Of a stretch of 64,000 nt of DNA, positions 17,566-27,329 are shown piece by piece (the first letter of the stretch is position 1; the number at the start of each line of letters is the position of its first letter). The stretch covers positions 1 through 64,000 of the forward strand of contig NZ_JACLBZ010000035.1 of the NCBI RefSeq assembly GCF_019748715.1. The letters run 5' to 3'. Below the pieces are notes generated by a model. That model was not told the origin of the DNA. It saw nothing but the letters and a program-made list of their open reading frames with translations, and made no database searches. A program made the translations under genes and the position numbers. This stretch comes from Sporosarcina aquimarina (GTDB taxonomy: Bacteria > Bacillota > Bacilli > Bacillales_A > Planococcaceae).

Positions 17566-19153
17566 AGAAATTCTCCTCGTATATTTCCTTGCCTGTCTTC
17601 ACAGGAGCCCCCGGAGACGCAGGCCCGCAGCCATCACAAGCACCGTCCGCGCCCATCACAGAATAGGTGTATGGGCTTTGATTCGGCACTTGTTCACCGT
17701 ATGTGCCCATGCTGTCATACCCGGCGGAACCTTGCGAGCGGTAGACGTTCATCTGCCCCTCTTTATGAGAAGTCGGGATGACGAAACGATCTTCGTATTT
17801 GGCAATCGCAAGCAAACGATACATTTGCTTCGTCTGTTTCGCCGTCAAGCCGACACGCTCAAGCTTTGCCTCATCAAATTCCTTGCCGGAAGAAATCGCA
17901 CGCATATAGGAACGCATCATCGCCATACGCTGTAAGCCACCTTTCACCGTTTCTACATCCCCCGCCGTCAGCATATTCGCCAAGTACTGGAGCGGAATAC
18001 GCATTTCTTCGATTGCCGGGAAGATCATATCCGGATTTTTGATGGAGTCTTTTCCTTCAAAATAGTTCATGATCGGGCTAAGCGGCGGAACATACCACAC
18101 CATTGGCAATGTCCGGTATTCCGGGTGCAATGGGAAGGCCAGCTTATATTCGATCGCCAATTTATAAACAGGTGAATTTTGTGCCGCTTGGATCCAGTCT
18201 TCTGTAATCCCGTCTTTGATCGCCTGCTCGATGATTTCAGGATCGTTCGGGTCTAGGAATAAATCACACTGCGCTTGATACAAATCTTTCGGATCGGGCG
18301 TGGCAGCCGCTTCCTGTACGCGGTCCGCATCATATAGCAAGACGCCGAGGTAACGGATACGCCCTGTGCAAGTTTCAGAACAAACCGTCGGCAATCCCGA
18401 TTCCACACGCGGGAAACAAAATGTGCATTTTTCGGCTTTATTCGTCTTCCAGTTGAAATACACTTTTTTATACGGGCAACCTGTCATGCAGTAACGCCAG
18501 CCACGGCAAGCTTCCTGGTCAACTAGCACGATGCCGTCTTCGTCACGTTTGTACATCGCACCGGAAGGACAAGAAGCCACACAACTCGGATTCAGGCAGT
18601 GTTCGCATAGTCTAGGCAAATACATCATGAACGCTTGTTCGAAATTGAACTTGATTTCTTCTTCAATTTTCTCGATATTCGGATCAGTCGGTCCTGTAAT
18701 ATGCGCACCAGCCAACTGGTCTTCCCAGTTCGGGCCCCACTCGGGATCCATATATTCGCCTGTAACGACAGATTTCGCACGAGCGACCGGTGTATGCTTT
18801 TGATCCGGCGCGGCCGTCAACTTTTCGTAATCATACGTCCATGGCTCATAATAATCTTTCATCTCTGGCATATCCGGATTGTAGAAGATTTTACCGAGTG
18901 CGATCTTGGACAGCTTGGAACCCGATTTCAGTTCTAGCTTCCCCTTTCGCAATTGCCAGCCACCCTTATAAAGCTCCTGGTCCTCCCAACGTTTCGGATA
19001 ACCGATACCCGGTTTCGTTTCAACGTTATTGAACCACATATACTCGGCACCTTCACGGTTCGTCCAAGTCGTCTTGCACGTCACACTGCACGTATGACAC
19101 CCGATACACTTGTCTAAGTTCATTACCATTGCAACCTGCGCTTTAATTTTCAA
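17543..19153 (-). CDS. narH: Respiratory nitrate reductase beta subunit NarH
   Basis: A 536-residue electron-transfer subunit carrying three [4Fe-4S] and one [3Fe-4S] cluster. The four cysteine groups are visible: CIGCHTCSVTC near residue 16, CEHCLNPSCVASCP near 185, CRGWRYCMTGCP near 218 (Trp in the second Cys place marks the 3Fe cluster) and CTFC...CSETC near 244. It overlaps narG by 11 bases and narJ by 23. Confidence 0.96.
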   Translation of the reverse strand: MKIKAQVAMVMNLDKCIGCHTCSVTCKTTWTNREGAEYMWFNNVETKPGIGYPKRWEDQELYKGGWQLRKGKLELKSGSKLSKIALGKIFYNPDMPEMKDYYEPWTYDYEKLTAAPDQKHTPVARAKSVVTGEYMDPEWGPNWEDQLAGAHITGPTDPNIEKIEEEIKFNFEQAFMMYLPRLCEHCLNPSCVASCPSGAMYKRDEDGIVLVDQEACRGWRYCMTGCPYKKVYFNWKTNKAEKCTFCFPRVESGLPTVCSETCTGRIRYLGVLLYDADRVQEAAATPDPKDLYQAQCDLFLDPNDPEIIEQAIKDGITEDWIQAAQNSPVYKLAIEYKLAFPLHPEYRTLPMVWYVPPLSPIMNYFEGKDSIKNPDMIFPAIEEMRIPLQYLANMLTAGDVETVKGGLQRMAMMRSYMRAISSGKEFDEAKLERVGLTAKQTKQMYRLLAIAKYEDRFVIPTSHKEGQMNVYRSQGSAGYDSMGTYGEQVPNQSPYTYSVMGADGACDGCGPASPGAPVKTGKEIYEENFYGGIWRD

Positions 19154-22100
19154 GCCAGTTGACCTCCTTCATCTTGCGGACCGCGACATACACATCTCGC
19201 TGATTTCCGATAGGTCCGTAATAGTTGAATCCATAACTGAGCTGAGCATAGCCGCCCACCATTTGAGTCGGCTTCATGTGAATACGCGTAGGTGCATTAT
19301 GGCTTCCCCCGCGCTGCTCGGTAATTTCCGAGCCCGGCATCTGAATATGCTTGTCTTGTGCGTGATACATGAACATGGTCCCTTTCGGCATTCGGTGACT
19401 GACAACCGCACGTGCGTTGACGACACCGTTCCGGTTATAAACTTCCAGCCAATCGTTATCGTCGATGCCGTGTTCTTCAGCGTCCAGATTCGATAGCCAG
19501 ACTGTCGGACCCCCACGGAACAATGTCAGCATATGCTGATTGTCTTGATACGTGGAGTGAATGTTCCATTTACCGTGCGGCGTTAAGTAACGTAATACGA
19601 GTGCATCCTGACCTCCGGTAATTTCCGCGTCCCGATCCGCAAAGACGAAAGGCGGCAGTGTCGGTTTGTAGACAGGCAACGCTTCCCCAAATCCAAGGAA
19701 GAATTCATGGTCCACGTAGAAGTGCTGTCTGCCGGTCAATGTCCGGAACGGAACCAACCGTTCGATATTCGTTGTGAACGGCGAGTAGCGGCGTCCCAAT
19801 TTATTCGACCCGCTAAATACCGGTGTCGGAATAACTTCGCGAGGCTGGGCGGTAATGTTGGCAAATGTGAAGCGCTCGGCCGCCCGGTCTGCTGAGATAT
19901 CCTTCAGCTCGACGCCCGTATCTTGCTCGGCCGCTTCGAATGCACGCTGTGAGACCCGGCCATTCGTTGCTGAAGACAGCGTGAGCATGGCCTCTGCCGC
20001 ATGTTTTGCCGTATAAAGTTTCGGCAGGCCGTCTTTGATCGTGTCGTCCTCATATATACCATTGATGCCTTTCATCAGTTCGTATTCCTCTGCCACGGAG
20101 AAACTGACACCGTGCGCTCCGGTTTTCCCTGTTGATAATAAAGGTCCAAGCGTAACGTACTTGTCATAGATTTTTGTAAAGTCACGTTCTACGATGGTCA
20201 TGCCTGGCATTGTTTTGCCCGGAATTGCTTCAATTTCACCTTTACTCCAGTCGCGCACTTCGCCAAATGGCTGTGCGATCTCTTGAACCGAATCATGTGC
20301 CAATGGTGAAGTAACGAGGTCCTTATAGACACCCGGCAAATGAATTTTCGCCAATTCCGAGAACGTTTCGGCGATCGTCCGGTAAATATCCCAGTCCGAA
20401 CGGGATTCCCATAGTGGATTGACCGCTGGATTAAACGGGTGGACGAATGGGTGCATATCCGTAGACGATAAATCTACTTTTTCATACCAAGTGGCTGCCG
20501 GTAAGACGAGATCGGCGTATAGCGGTGTTGCCGTCATCCGGAAATCCAATGCGACCATTAAATCCAATTTGCCTTCCACTTCATCTCGCCAAACCATCTC
20601 TTCCGGTTTCATGTCTTCATTCGGACTGGCCAGTAAACCGCTGGAAGCGCCGAGTAGATGTTTCATGAAATATTCTTGACCTTTAGCTGAACTGGAGATG
20701 AGATTGGAGCGCCAGATGAACAGTGAACGCGGGAAGTTTTCCGGTGCTCCCGGATCCTCTGCCGCAAATTGCAACTCTCCTGACTTCAGCTGATCAACGA
20801 CATGACCGACGATTTCTTTTGTTTCGGTCTTACCTTGTTTCGCTGCTTCTTCAACGAGCATTAAGCTGTTTCTATTAAACTGCGGATAGGATGGCAGCCA
20901 ACCAAGACGCGCAGCAAGTACATTGTAGTCCGCCGGATGTTTGTATCGCGCTTCGCCCCCGAGCGGTGACATGAGCGTATCGGCACCTGCCTCTTCGTAC
21001 TTCCATTGATCGGTTGCAAAATAAAAGAATGACGTTGCATTTTGCAGACGCGGCGGCCCTTGCCAGTCTTTCGCAAACGCAATCGTGCTCCACCCTTCAA
21101 TCGGACGGCATTTCTCCTGACCGACGTAGTGCGCCCAGCCACCGCCGTTGACGCCTTGTGATGCCGTCAGCGTGACCAAGTTCAGGATCGCCCGGTAAAT
21201 CGTGTCACTGTTGAACCAGTGATTGATTCCCGCCCCCATGATGATCATCGAACGTCCACCCGTATCAATCGCGTTTTGTGCAAATTCCATCGCGATTTGC
21301 GTGACCAGTTCAGGCTTGACGTTCGTGATTGATTCCTGCCAAGCTGGGGTATATATAGAAGTAACATCATCATAACCAGTCGCTTCGAGCTCGCTGTCAA
21401 TTCGATTGACCCCATATTGGCTTAACATGACGTCATACGTCGTCGCCACCAAGCGTTCCGTGCCATCTGCGAATTGGACTTTCATTGCAGGGATCGGTCG
21501 TTTGAATGTACCGTTACCTTTCTGGTCGAAATAAGGGAAATGGATTTTCTGCCACTCGGCTCCATGTTTTTCAACAGACAGTGCCGGTTCCACGTACGTG
21601 CCGTCTTCATTTTCAAGCTGCAAGTTCCACTTGACGCCCTTCTCCCAGCGCTGCCCCATCGTCCCGTTCGGTACAATAATTTCATCTTTCGCTTCATCGA
21701 ATAACATCGGTTTCCATTCTGCATGCTCAGATTGCTGACCCAAATCGCTGGCACGCAGGAATCTGCCAGCTTTATAGGAATCTTCATGAGGTTCTAATAG
21801 AATCAAGAACGGCATATCAGTATATTGCTTCGCATAATTTAAGAAAGTCGGTTCTTTACGTTTCTGATAGAATTCATCCAATATGACGTGTGTCATTGCC
21901 TGCGCAACTGCCGCATCCGTACCTGGATTTGCTGCGATCCAATCATCTGCGTGCGTTACACTTTCCGCATAGTCTGGTGCCACTGAAACCACTTTCGTTC
22001 CTTTATAGCGAACTTCTGTCATGAAGTGTGCGTCTGGCGTACGAGTTAACGGTACGTTCGAGCCCCACATAATGATGTAGCCCGCATTGAACCAGTCACT

Positions 22101-22817
22101 TGATTCAGGAACATCTGTCTGCTCGCCCCAAATCTGCGGGGAGGATGGCGGCAGATCCGCATACCAGTCATAGAAACTCAGCATTTCTCCACCTAATAAT
22201 GAAATGAAGCGTGCGCCGGATGCATAGCTGACCATCGACATGGCCGGAATAGGGGTAAACCCTGCTACACGGTCGGGACCGTACTTTTGCACAGTATAAA
22301 TGAGCTGCGCCGCGATCAGCATCGTCGCATCACGCCAATGGATTCGGACATGTCCGCCTTTACCGCGTGCTTTCTTGTATTCATTCGACTTCGCCGGATC
22401 TTCAACAATAGCCGTCCAAGCCTTCACCGGATCTTTCGTTTCTTGCAGTGCTTCATTCCACATACGCCATAACTTCCCTCGTATATAGGGATACTTCACG
22501 CGAAGGGGACTGTACTCATACCAAGAGAATGATGCACCACGCGGACAACCGCGGGGTTCGAATTCCGGCATGTCCGGACCGCAGGAAGGATAATCGATCT
22601 GCTGGTTTTCCCATGTGATGATTCCGTTCTTGACAAATACTTTCCAGCTGCAGGACCCTGTACAGTTCACGCCGTGCGTTGTACGGACTACTTTGTCATG
22701 CGACCAGCGCTGGCGGTACATATTTTCCCAATCACGGTTCTTTTCTTCTAATACCGACCAATTCCCAGAATAACTTTCGACAGGTTTAAAATAATTCAGT
22801 CCAAATCTCTTTTTCAT
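19143..22817 (-). CDS. narG: Respiratory nitrate reductase alpha subunit NarG
   Basis: A 1224-residue catalytic subunit holding the bis-MGD molybdenum site and the FS0 cluster. The N-terminal His-Cys cluster motif (HGVNCTGSC, then a Cys in YPSCGPD and GCPRGASFS) is as in cytoplasmic-facing NarG; no twin-arginine signal is seen. IIMWGSNVPLTRTPDAHF holds the Asp region near the Mo site. Length agrees with Bacillus NarG (about 1228). The ATG at 22817 is used because the residues upstream do not match the family; AAGGAG lies 12 bases upstream, a rather long spacing. Confidence 0.96.
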   Translation of the reverse strand: MKKRFGLNYFKPVESYSGNWSVLEEKNRDWENMYRQRWSHDKVVRTTHGVNCTGSCSWKVFVKNGIITWENQQIDYPSCGPDMPEFEPRGCPRGASFSWYEYSPLRVKYPYIRGKLWRMWNEALQETKDPVKAWTAIVEDPAKSNEYKKARGKGGHVRIHWRDATMLIAAQLIYTVQKYGPDRVAGFTPIPAMSMVSYASGARFISLLGGEMLSFYDWYADLPPSSPQIWGEQTDVPESSDWFNAGYIIMWGSNVPLTRTPDAHFMTEVRYKGTKVVSVAPDYAESVTHADDWIAANPGTDAAVAQAMTHVILDEFYQKRKEPTFLNYAKQYTDMPFLILLEPHEDSYKAGRFLRASDLGQQSEHAEWKPMLFDEAKDEIIVPNGTMGQRWEKGVKWNLQLENEDGTYVEPALSVEKHGAEWQKIHFPYFDQKGNGTFKRPIPAMKVQFADGTERLVATTYDVMLSQYGVNRIDSELEATGYDDVTSIYTPAWQESITNVKPELVTQIAMEFAQNAIDTGGRSMIIMGAGINHWFNSDTIYRAILNLVTLTASQGVNGGGWAHYVGQEKCRPIEGWSTIAFAKDWQGPPRLQNATSFFYFATDQWKYEEAGADTLMSPLGGEARYKHPADYNVLAARLGWLPSYPQFNRNSLMLVEEAAKQGKTETKEIVGHVVDQLKSGELQFAAEDPGAPENFPRSLFIWRSNLISSSAKGQEYFMKHLLGASSGLLASPNEDMKPEEMVWRDEVEGKLDLMVALDFRMTATPLYADLVLPAATWYEKVDLSSTDMHPFVHPFNPAVNPLWESRSDWDIYRTIAETFSELAKIHLPGVYKDLVTSPLAHDSVQEIAQPFGEVRDWSKGEIEAIPGKTMPGMTIVERDFTKIYDKYVTLGPLLSTGKTGAHGVSFSVAEEYELMKGINGIYEDDTIKDGLPKLYTAKHAAEAMLTLSSATNGRVSQRAFEAAEQDTGVELKDISADRAAERFTFANITAQPREVIPTPVFSGSNKLGRRYSPFTTNIERLVPFRTLTGRQHFYVDHEFFLGFGEALPVYKPTLPPFVFADRDAEITGGQDALVLRYLTPHGKWNIHSTYQDNQHMLTLFRGGPTVWLSNLDAEEHGIDDNDWLEVYNRNGVVNARAVVSHRMPKGTMFMYHAQDKHIQMPGSEITEQRGGSHNAPTRIHMKPTQMVGGYAQLSYGFNYYGPIGNQRDVYVAVRKMKEVNWLEN

Positions 22818-22883
22818 CGAACATTTCCACTCCTTCTCAGAATGTCGCAACAAAGAACACAGTCATACTAAACTTGTTACCCT

Positions 22884-23031
22884 AAAATAAATTAATTAAT
22901 CCGAATTTTGGTAAGGGTATTCCCTAATTAAATTTTCTCACAATACGACTATCAAACTATTTTCGTCAAGTTCTCTTTATAATCCTTAATTATACGCGCA
23001 TTCTAGACGTTCACCATTAGGGATTCCCCTA
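22884..23031 (-). promoter_or_regulatory. narG control region with two NreC-type palindromes
   Basis: Two matches to the staphylococcal NreC site TAGGGN4CCCTA are present: a perfect one (23018-23031) and a near-perfect one with AAGGG in the left arm (22912-22926). The nearer site is centred about 42 bases before a start predicted from a weak -10 (TATTTT, 22884-22889), the usual place for a class II activator. A second possible promoter (TTGACG, 18 bases, TATTGT, 22940-22969) lies between the sites. A TGTGA half-site near 22938-22942 on the minus strand could be a CRP/FNR half-box. Half-palindromes also occur near 22878 and 23069. Confidence 0.65.
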
Positions 23032-23155
23032 TTTCCCTATTGGAAAGTTAAACCTCACAGGTTTCGATTAGGGAAAACTCTGACTCTATCAACTTCTGAA
23101 TCATTCTGATACTCATATAACTAACAGTCTTTCCATATTCAGCCCTACCCGCAGG

Positions 23156-23181
23156 AAAAGCCGTAACGTTGGACGGCTTTT
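23156..23181 (-). terminator. Terminator after the germinant receptor operon
   Basis: AAAAGCCGT pairs with ACGGCTTTT around an eight-base loop and ends in T. A second stem (GGTAGCACA with TGTGCTACC, about 23202-23223) overlaps the stop codon of the gerC-type gene. It separates the ger operon from the narG control region. Confidence 0.7.
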
Positions 23182-23218
23182 GCGAGCATAAGCGAAGTGT
23201 TGGTAGCACATCTTTGTG

Positions 23219-24370
23219 CTACCTATTTTTTTCCGTAAATGTTTTTCTATCCGAATTAAGTTCGATTATTTTAACATTCAGTGTGCGTATTGAATTCTCC
23301 GACAATCCGACCTTCCCCTTTTCTTGAAGTCGTTTCCACGCCTTGACATCCTTCCGATATAAATATTCAGACAATCGATAAATATCGACATCTAATTTTA
23401 ATGCTTCCTTGTAGGTTTCTTCGATTTGCTTTTTAATTTCTTGTTCTGCTTTTTTTCTGATTTCATCCTTATTTATTTTTATAGGAATGGCGCTTACTTC
23501 TCCTTGCATCCGAACGTCAATGTCGAATTTCACTGTATCGCCTTCGACTACAGGCGTTACTTTCACTTTTATTTTCTGAAATATAGCTGTCATGAAATCT
23601 TCTTCCGAATTTAAAGAAAACGTGACTTCTCCTCTTTGCGTCTTCTCATTCATCCACTTCAATCCAGATAATTTTTCCACATCCAGGAATCCCTTGAATT
23701 CCTTCGGGGTAATTAACCCACCCCCTGCAAGCTGTGCTATTTTATCCTTGCCTGTTACCGTTTCCCAGTTTTCAGAAACCTCCATATATGGAATAACCAT
23801 TTCGTGACCCGGTTCATTTAATCCGATAACCATTCTGCGTATATCAACTGGTTCGACAGACGACGATTGGTCATACGTATTCTTAGGATCCCCTAATCTT
23901 GACAATGTAATGGCTGTATTGACAATAGGAACTGTTAACAATACATCTTTTACGGAATCAGCCGTGCCGTACAGCAAAACTTGATATCTTGTCTCTCTAT
24001 AACGAAGAAAAGTGTCCATAGCACTTTGCATGGCGCCATTTTTCAACGCTTCTTCAGATAGGATGATGAAAGTGAGCTGCCCCCAATAAATCCTTTGATC
24101 CGCTGAATTGTATATATTGAAGATTGCTTCGTCTATTGTTTTACCAGTGGCAAAGCCTGTTTCCGATTGCTTAGGATCCGTATTAGGTTGTTCTAATTTT
24201 GCCACTTTTTTATAATCAATAATTTGGACATATACATTATACTCACCGTCTTTATAATCAATACCGAGACCATACACATACAGCATCCGTTCTGGTTCAT
24301 TTCGATTCCAACAACCTGAAAGCAAAGCAACTAGTAGTAAACTAAGAACAATCCACTTATTTCTACTCAT
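23219..24370 (-). CDS. Ger(x)C-family spore germination lipoprotein
   Basis: A 383-residue C subunit of a GerA-type germinant receptor. The signal peptide ends in a lipobox (LLSGC, Cys near residue 20), so it would be lipid-anchored to the outer face of the inner spore membrane. Family features are LYVYGLGIDYKDGEYNVYVQ after the lipobox and AQLAGGGLI...KEFKGFLD mid-protein. It overlaps the gerA-type gene by eight bases and is last in the operon. Confidence 0.9.
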   Translation of the reverse strand: MSRNKWIVLSLLLVALLSGCWNRNEPERMLYVYGLGIDYKDGEYNVYVQIIDYKKVAKLEQPNTDPKQSETGFATGKTIDEAIFNIYNSADQRIYWGQLTFIILSEEALKNGAMQSAMDTFLRYRETRYQVLLYGTADSVKDVLLTVPIVNTAITLSRLGDPKNTYDQSSSVEPVDIRRMVIGLNEPGHEMVIPYMEVSENWETVTGKDKIAQLAGGGLITPKEFKGFLDVEKLSGLKWMNEKTQRGEVTFSLNSEEDFMTAIFQKIKVKVTPVVEGDTVKFDIDVRMQGEVSAIPIKINKDEIRKKAEQEIKKQIEETYKEALKLDVDIYRLSEYLYRKDVKAWKRLQEKGKVGLSENSIRTLNVKIIELNSDRKTFTEKNR

Positions 24371-25811
24371 GTTTCTTCCTCGTTTTATCTTTGAGATTTA
24401 AATCTTGCGGGCGCTCTGTGTAGTATTTACCTGGGGGCCGAAATATTGTTTTAATAATCTTAGACCAACTTAAATCTCCCGCAATAGACAAATACGGAAC
24501 GCCGAACACTCTCATATTGGCTACATGAAGAACAATAAAGTGAAACGAGAGTAAAAGTCCGACCAGCCCAAAAAAAGATGTTAATATGATGCAAAAATAT
24601 CTTAATATACTCACGGTCGTAACCAGTGTTTGGTTCACTAAGGTGTAGGATGCAATGATTGAGCCTGCTATGACGACAATCATTGCCGGACTTGTAACCC
24701 CCGCCCGGATTGCCGCATCACCGATTATTAAGCCACCGACAACTGATATTGTTCCGCCGATTGCAGCAGGAGCCCGTGAACCGAACTCACGAAATAAATC
24801 GAATATAAAAAGCATGAGGATCATTTCAAGGCCTGATGGCAATGGAAGTCCCGTACGCGATTGCACTACTGTCGCCAACAATTGTGAGGGCAGCTGGTTT
24901 TGGTGGAACGTCGTCAAGGCCAGCCAGAATGCGGGAAGGAACGCACCTATAAAAAGACCGATCAGCCTTAGTAATCGCCCAAGTGAAGTATAAACAACTG
25001 AATTCTCATTATCCTCACCCGTTTTAAAGAGTAGAAATAGATTCACCGGAATAATCACCCCATAGGCGACACCATCGATGAGGATAACGAATCTTCCTCT
25101 TGCCAGGTGTTGAATGGCAAAATCCGGTCTTCCGGTATAGTCATGCTTCGGGAATAAATAAGACTTTTTATCCAGGTGCTCCATTAAGATATTTCCGCTA
25201 AAGAGTATATCAATATCAATCTTATTTATTTTTTCCTTTATGCCTTTAAGAATTTCTTTATCTGCAATATCATCAAAATAAAGGACAGCAACCGCTGTTT
25301 TTGTCCTTCTTCCTACTTCGAATTTTTCAATGCACAGTGAATTCGTAGGCAGGCGTTTCCGAATTAAGGCAATATTGGTAGAGATATTTTCAATAAAACC
25401 ATCCCTCGGCCCTTTCACAACTACTTCTGTGTTTGTTTCTTCCGTATTACGATTTGGCTTTTTGGAAATCGTACTTGAGTAAATGACATTATAATCTTCA
25501 AAATAAAGAAGAACATTTCCGGCATATACCTCAGTTATCATCTCATCTGTATCTTCCACTTTTTTTAATGCGGGAATGTGTAAATAACTTGACACCGCTT
25601 CTTCAAAGGACAACTCTTCAAGTTTATTAAAGAAAAGTTGAACGCGTTCAACAATTACATCATTTAATAAGTGTTGATCAATCATGGCTTCACAGGTAAT
25701 AAACAGCACATTACGCTGATTAAACGTATAGACCTGAAACTGAACATCAGCAGATTTATGAAATAATTGTTTCAATGTTTCGGAATAATCGTTCGTATCG
25801 GCAGATTGCAT
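24363..25811 (-). CDS. GerA-family spore germination protein (A subunit)
   Basis: A 482-residue A subunit: a soluble N-terminal half of about 240 residues followed by membrane helices. Family landmarks are FPKHDYTGRPD near residue 221, GRFVILIDGVAYGVIIPVN near 239 and the RTGLPLPSGLEMILM region near 322. With the B and C subunits it forms a nutrient-gated receptor/channel in the spore inner membrane. AAAGGGTG precedes the ATG. Confidence 0.92.
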   Translation of the reverse strand: MQSADTNDYSETLKQLFHKSADVQFQVYTFNQRNVLFITCEAMIDQHLLNDVIVERVQLFFNKLEELSFEEAVSSYLHIPALKKVEDTDEMITEVYAGNVLLYFEDYNVIYSSTISKKPNRNTEETNTEVVVKGPRDGFIENISTNIALIRKRLPTNSLCIEKFEVGRRTKTAVAVLYFDDIADKEILKGIKEKINKIDIDILFSGNILMEHLDKKSYLFPKHDYTGRPDFAIQHLARGRFVILIDGVAYGVIIPVNLFLLFKTGEDNENSVVYTSLGRLLRLIGLFIGAFLPAFWLALTTFHQNQLPSQLLATVVQSRTGLPLPSGLEMILMLFIFDLFREFGSRAPAAIGGTISVVGGLIIGDAAIRAGVTSPAMIVVIAGSIIASYTLVNQTLVTTVSILRYFCIILTSFFGLVGLLLSFHFIVLHVANMRVFGVPYLSIAGDLSWSKIIKTIFRPPGKYYTERPQDLNLKDKTRKKHE

Positions 25812-25831
25812 ACTTTTTCACCCTTTCCAGC

Positions 25832-26932
25832 TTACGTCTCATGCTTGAATCTCTTTGATGATCTACCTGAAAAAAAGGCAACAAACGCGAGAAACAGCGA
25901 AAAAGCAAAATACACAATAAAGGTGATCGGCAACATATATTTTCCTTTGATCTCATCGAATGTACTTCCACTCATCTGCAATAATGCTAAGCTGATAAAG
26001 AAAAATGCCGGTGCAATATATGCCCAGATCATTTTCTTTTTCCCATTCAGATTAAATAAGTCGACGATGATGTATAACATGAATCCAACTCTTATAAACG
26101 CACCTGTAATCCATTGATAAATCGAGAAAAAATCAAGATGTTCAATATAACGCCCGATTTGTACGAGTCCCCATTCTTCATAAGCCGGAAACCGTTGTTC
26201 ATTTGCCTCACTGGGCCCGAACTCCGTAATCGCACCGACTAACGGTCCCAACGTCAGTCCCATCAAAATAAAGAACATGATCAGATAATGTCTAAAGCGA
26301 ATCCGATCCTTTATTTTATGTTGGAGAAAGAGGAGTAACATAAGTTCGATCAGTCCTGAAGCAGGGTACACCATCGCTTTCAGTACAGGATCAAATCCGT
26401 GTTCAAAAAATGGCTGCAGCAATGCATAATCTTTTACCTGTAAATTCGTAAAAGCAGCAAAAAAACCAAAAGCAACAACACCCACCAAAACAAATACATT
26501 TATCATGACAATCGTCTGAATGGACGTTGTGATCAACATGACGCTTAGTATTGTAAAAAAAATCAACAGAGCGATGGAAGGCGTATCCGTCAAAAATGTA
26601 TACTTTATCCATTGCAGCATTTCACTTGTCGTGAATGAGGCATGCACCAAAAGACTAGTGGCGAGCAAAAAAACGAAAATAGATGAACTGACTTTGCCGG
26701 TTTTCTGTCTTAGCCAAACTTTCATCGGCTCCATATTTGTTTTTTTATGAATATATAAAAGTAGGACGATCCATGGTAATAAAACCATAGTTGCTGACAG
26801 TACAGATATCCATCCATCCCTACCGGCAACATTTAATATCGCCGGAATAATTGTGACGTGATTTTTCAAACCAATAACTGTCATTGTTAGAAATATTATG
26901 TGCAGCATACTGATTGAACCGGTATGTTTCAT
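25832..26932 (-). CDS. GerAB-type germination permease (B subunit)
   Basis: A 366-residue membrane protein of the APC-related spore germination permease family, with about ten hydrophobic helices. It binds the germinant. It is first in the operon (B-A-C), with 20 bases before the A subunit. AGAGGG lies ahead of the ATG. Expression is expected in the forespore, but I could not find a convincing sigma-G promoter in the 26940-26990 region, which does contain a CCCTCT/AGAGGG inverted repeat. Confidence 0.9.
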   Translation of the reverse strand: MKHTGSISMLHIIFLTMTVIGLKNHVTIIPAILNVAGRDGWISVLSATMVLLPWIVLLLYIHKKTNMEPMKVWLRQKTGKVSSSIFVFLLATSLLVHASFTTSEMLQWIKYTFLTDTPSIALLIFFTILSVMLITTSIQTIVMINVFVLVGVVAFGFFAAFTNLQVKDYALLQPFFEHGFDPVLKAMVYPASGLIELMLLLFLQHKIKDRIRFRHYLIMFFILMGLTLGPLVGAITEFGPSEANEQRFPAYEEWGLVQIGRYIEHLDFFSIYQWITGAFIRVGFMLYIIVDLFNLNGKKKMIWAYIAPAFFFISLALLQMSGSTFDEIKGKYMLPITFIVYFAFSLFLAFVAFFSGRSSKRFKHET

Positions 26933-27011
26933 AGTAAAAACCCTCTGTCATATGTTAATACCGTTTATCATTGACATGAATAAGAGGGATTATAAGCAAG
27001 TATGTCCTGAA

Positions 27012-27197
27012 TTATTCGCGGAAATACCATCGGCGGTTGCGGTAAAAAGGTGATATTTGATCCGTTACTATGTATCCTTCATTGTAATGCGGCAAGTAAG
27101 CGGAGATGAAAAACGGTAAACCTCTTTCAACACGGACTTCGAAATTGAGTAACGAAGGGTGCAAAACCTCTTTTAAAGCTACACACACGTATTCCAC
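27012..27197 (-). CDS. Possible small protein or gene remnant
   Basis: A 61-codon open frame starting at GTG with no visible ribosome binding site; an in-frame TAG lies four codons upstream. The sequence looks protein-like (FEVRVERGLPFF, GYIVTDQISPFY, RRWYFRE at the end), so it may be the intact tail of a decayed gene. I do not recognise the family. It lies 80 bases before the germinant receptor operon. Confidence 0.3.
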   Translation of the reverse strand: MEYVCVALKEVLHPSLLNFEVRVERGLPFFISAYLPHYNEGYIVTDQISPFYRNRRWYFRE

Positions 27198-27267
27198 GCT
27201 TGGACTCTATTTCTGTTCAACCTGTTATTTTTGGGAGATCATTCACTATAGTTCTCTTAATATTATG

Positions 27268-27295
27268 TTGATTTTATTTAGATTACTGATAGAAT
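27268..27295 (+). promoter_or_regulatory. Promoter of the CoA-transferase gene
   Basis: TTGATT and TAGAAT separated by 16 bases, about 35 bases before the start codon; a good sigma-A match. Confidence 0.55.
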
Positions 27296-27329
27296 TATAG
27301 TTAAAATGAAAGGTTAGGTGGATGATACC

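Noticed and set aside
26948..26978. Sigma-G promoter before the germinant receptor operon
   Set aside because: A CATATGA-like -10 and a CATG -35 can be picked out but the spacing is about 20 bases, too long to trust.
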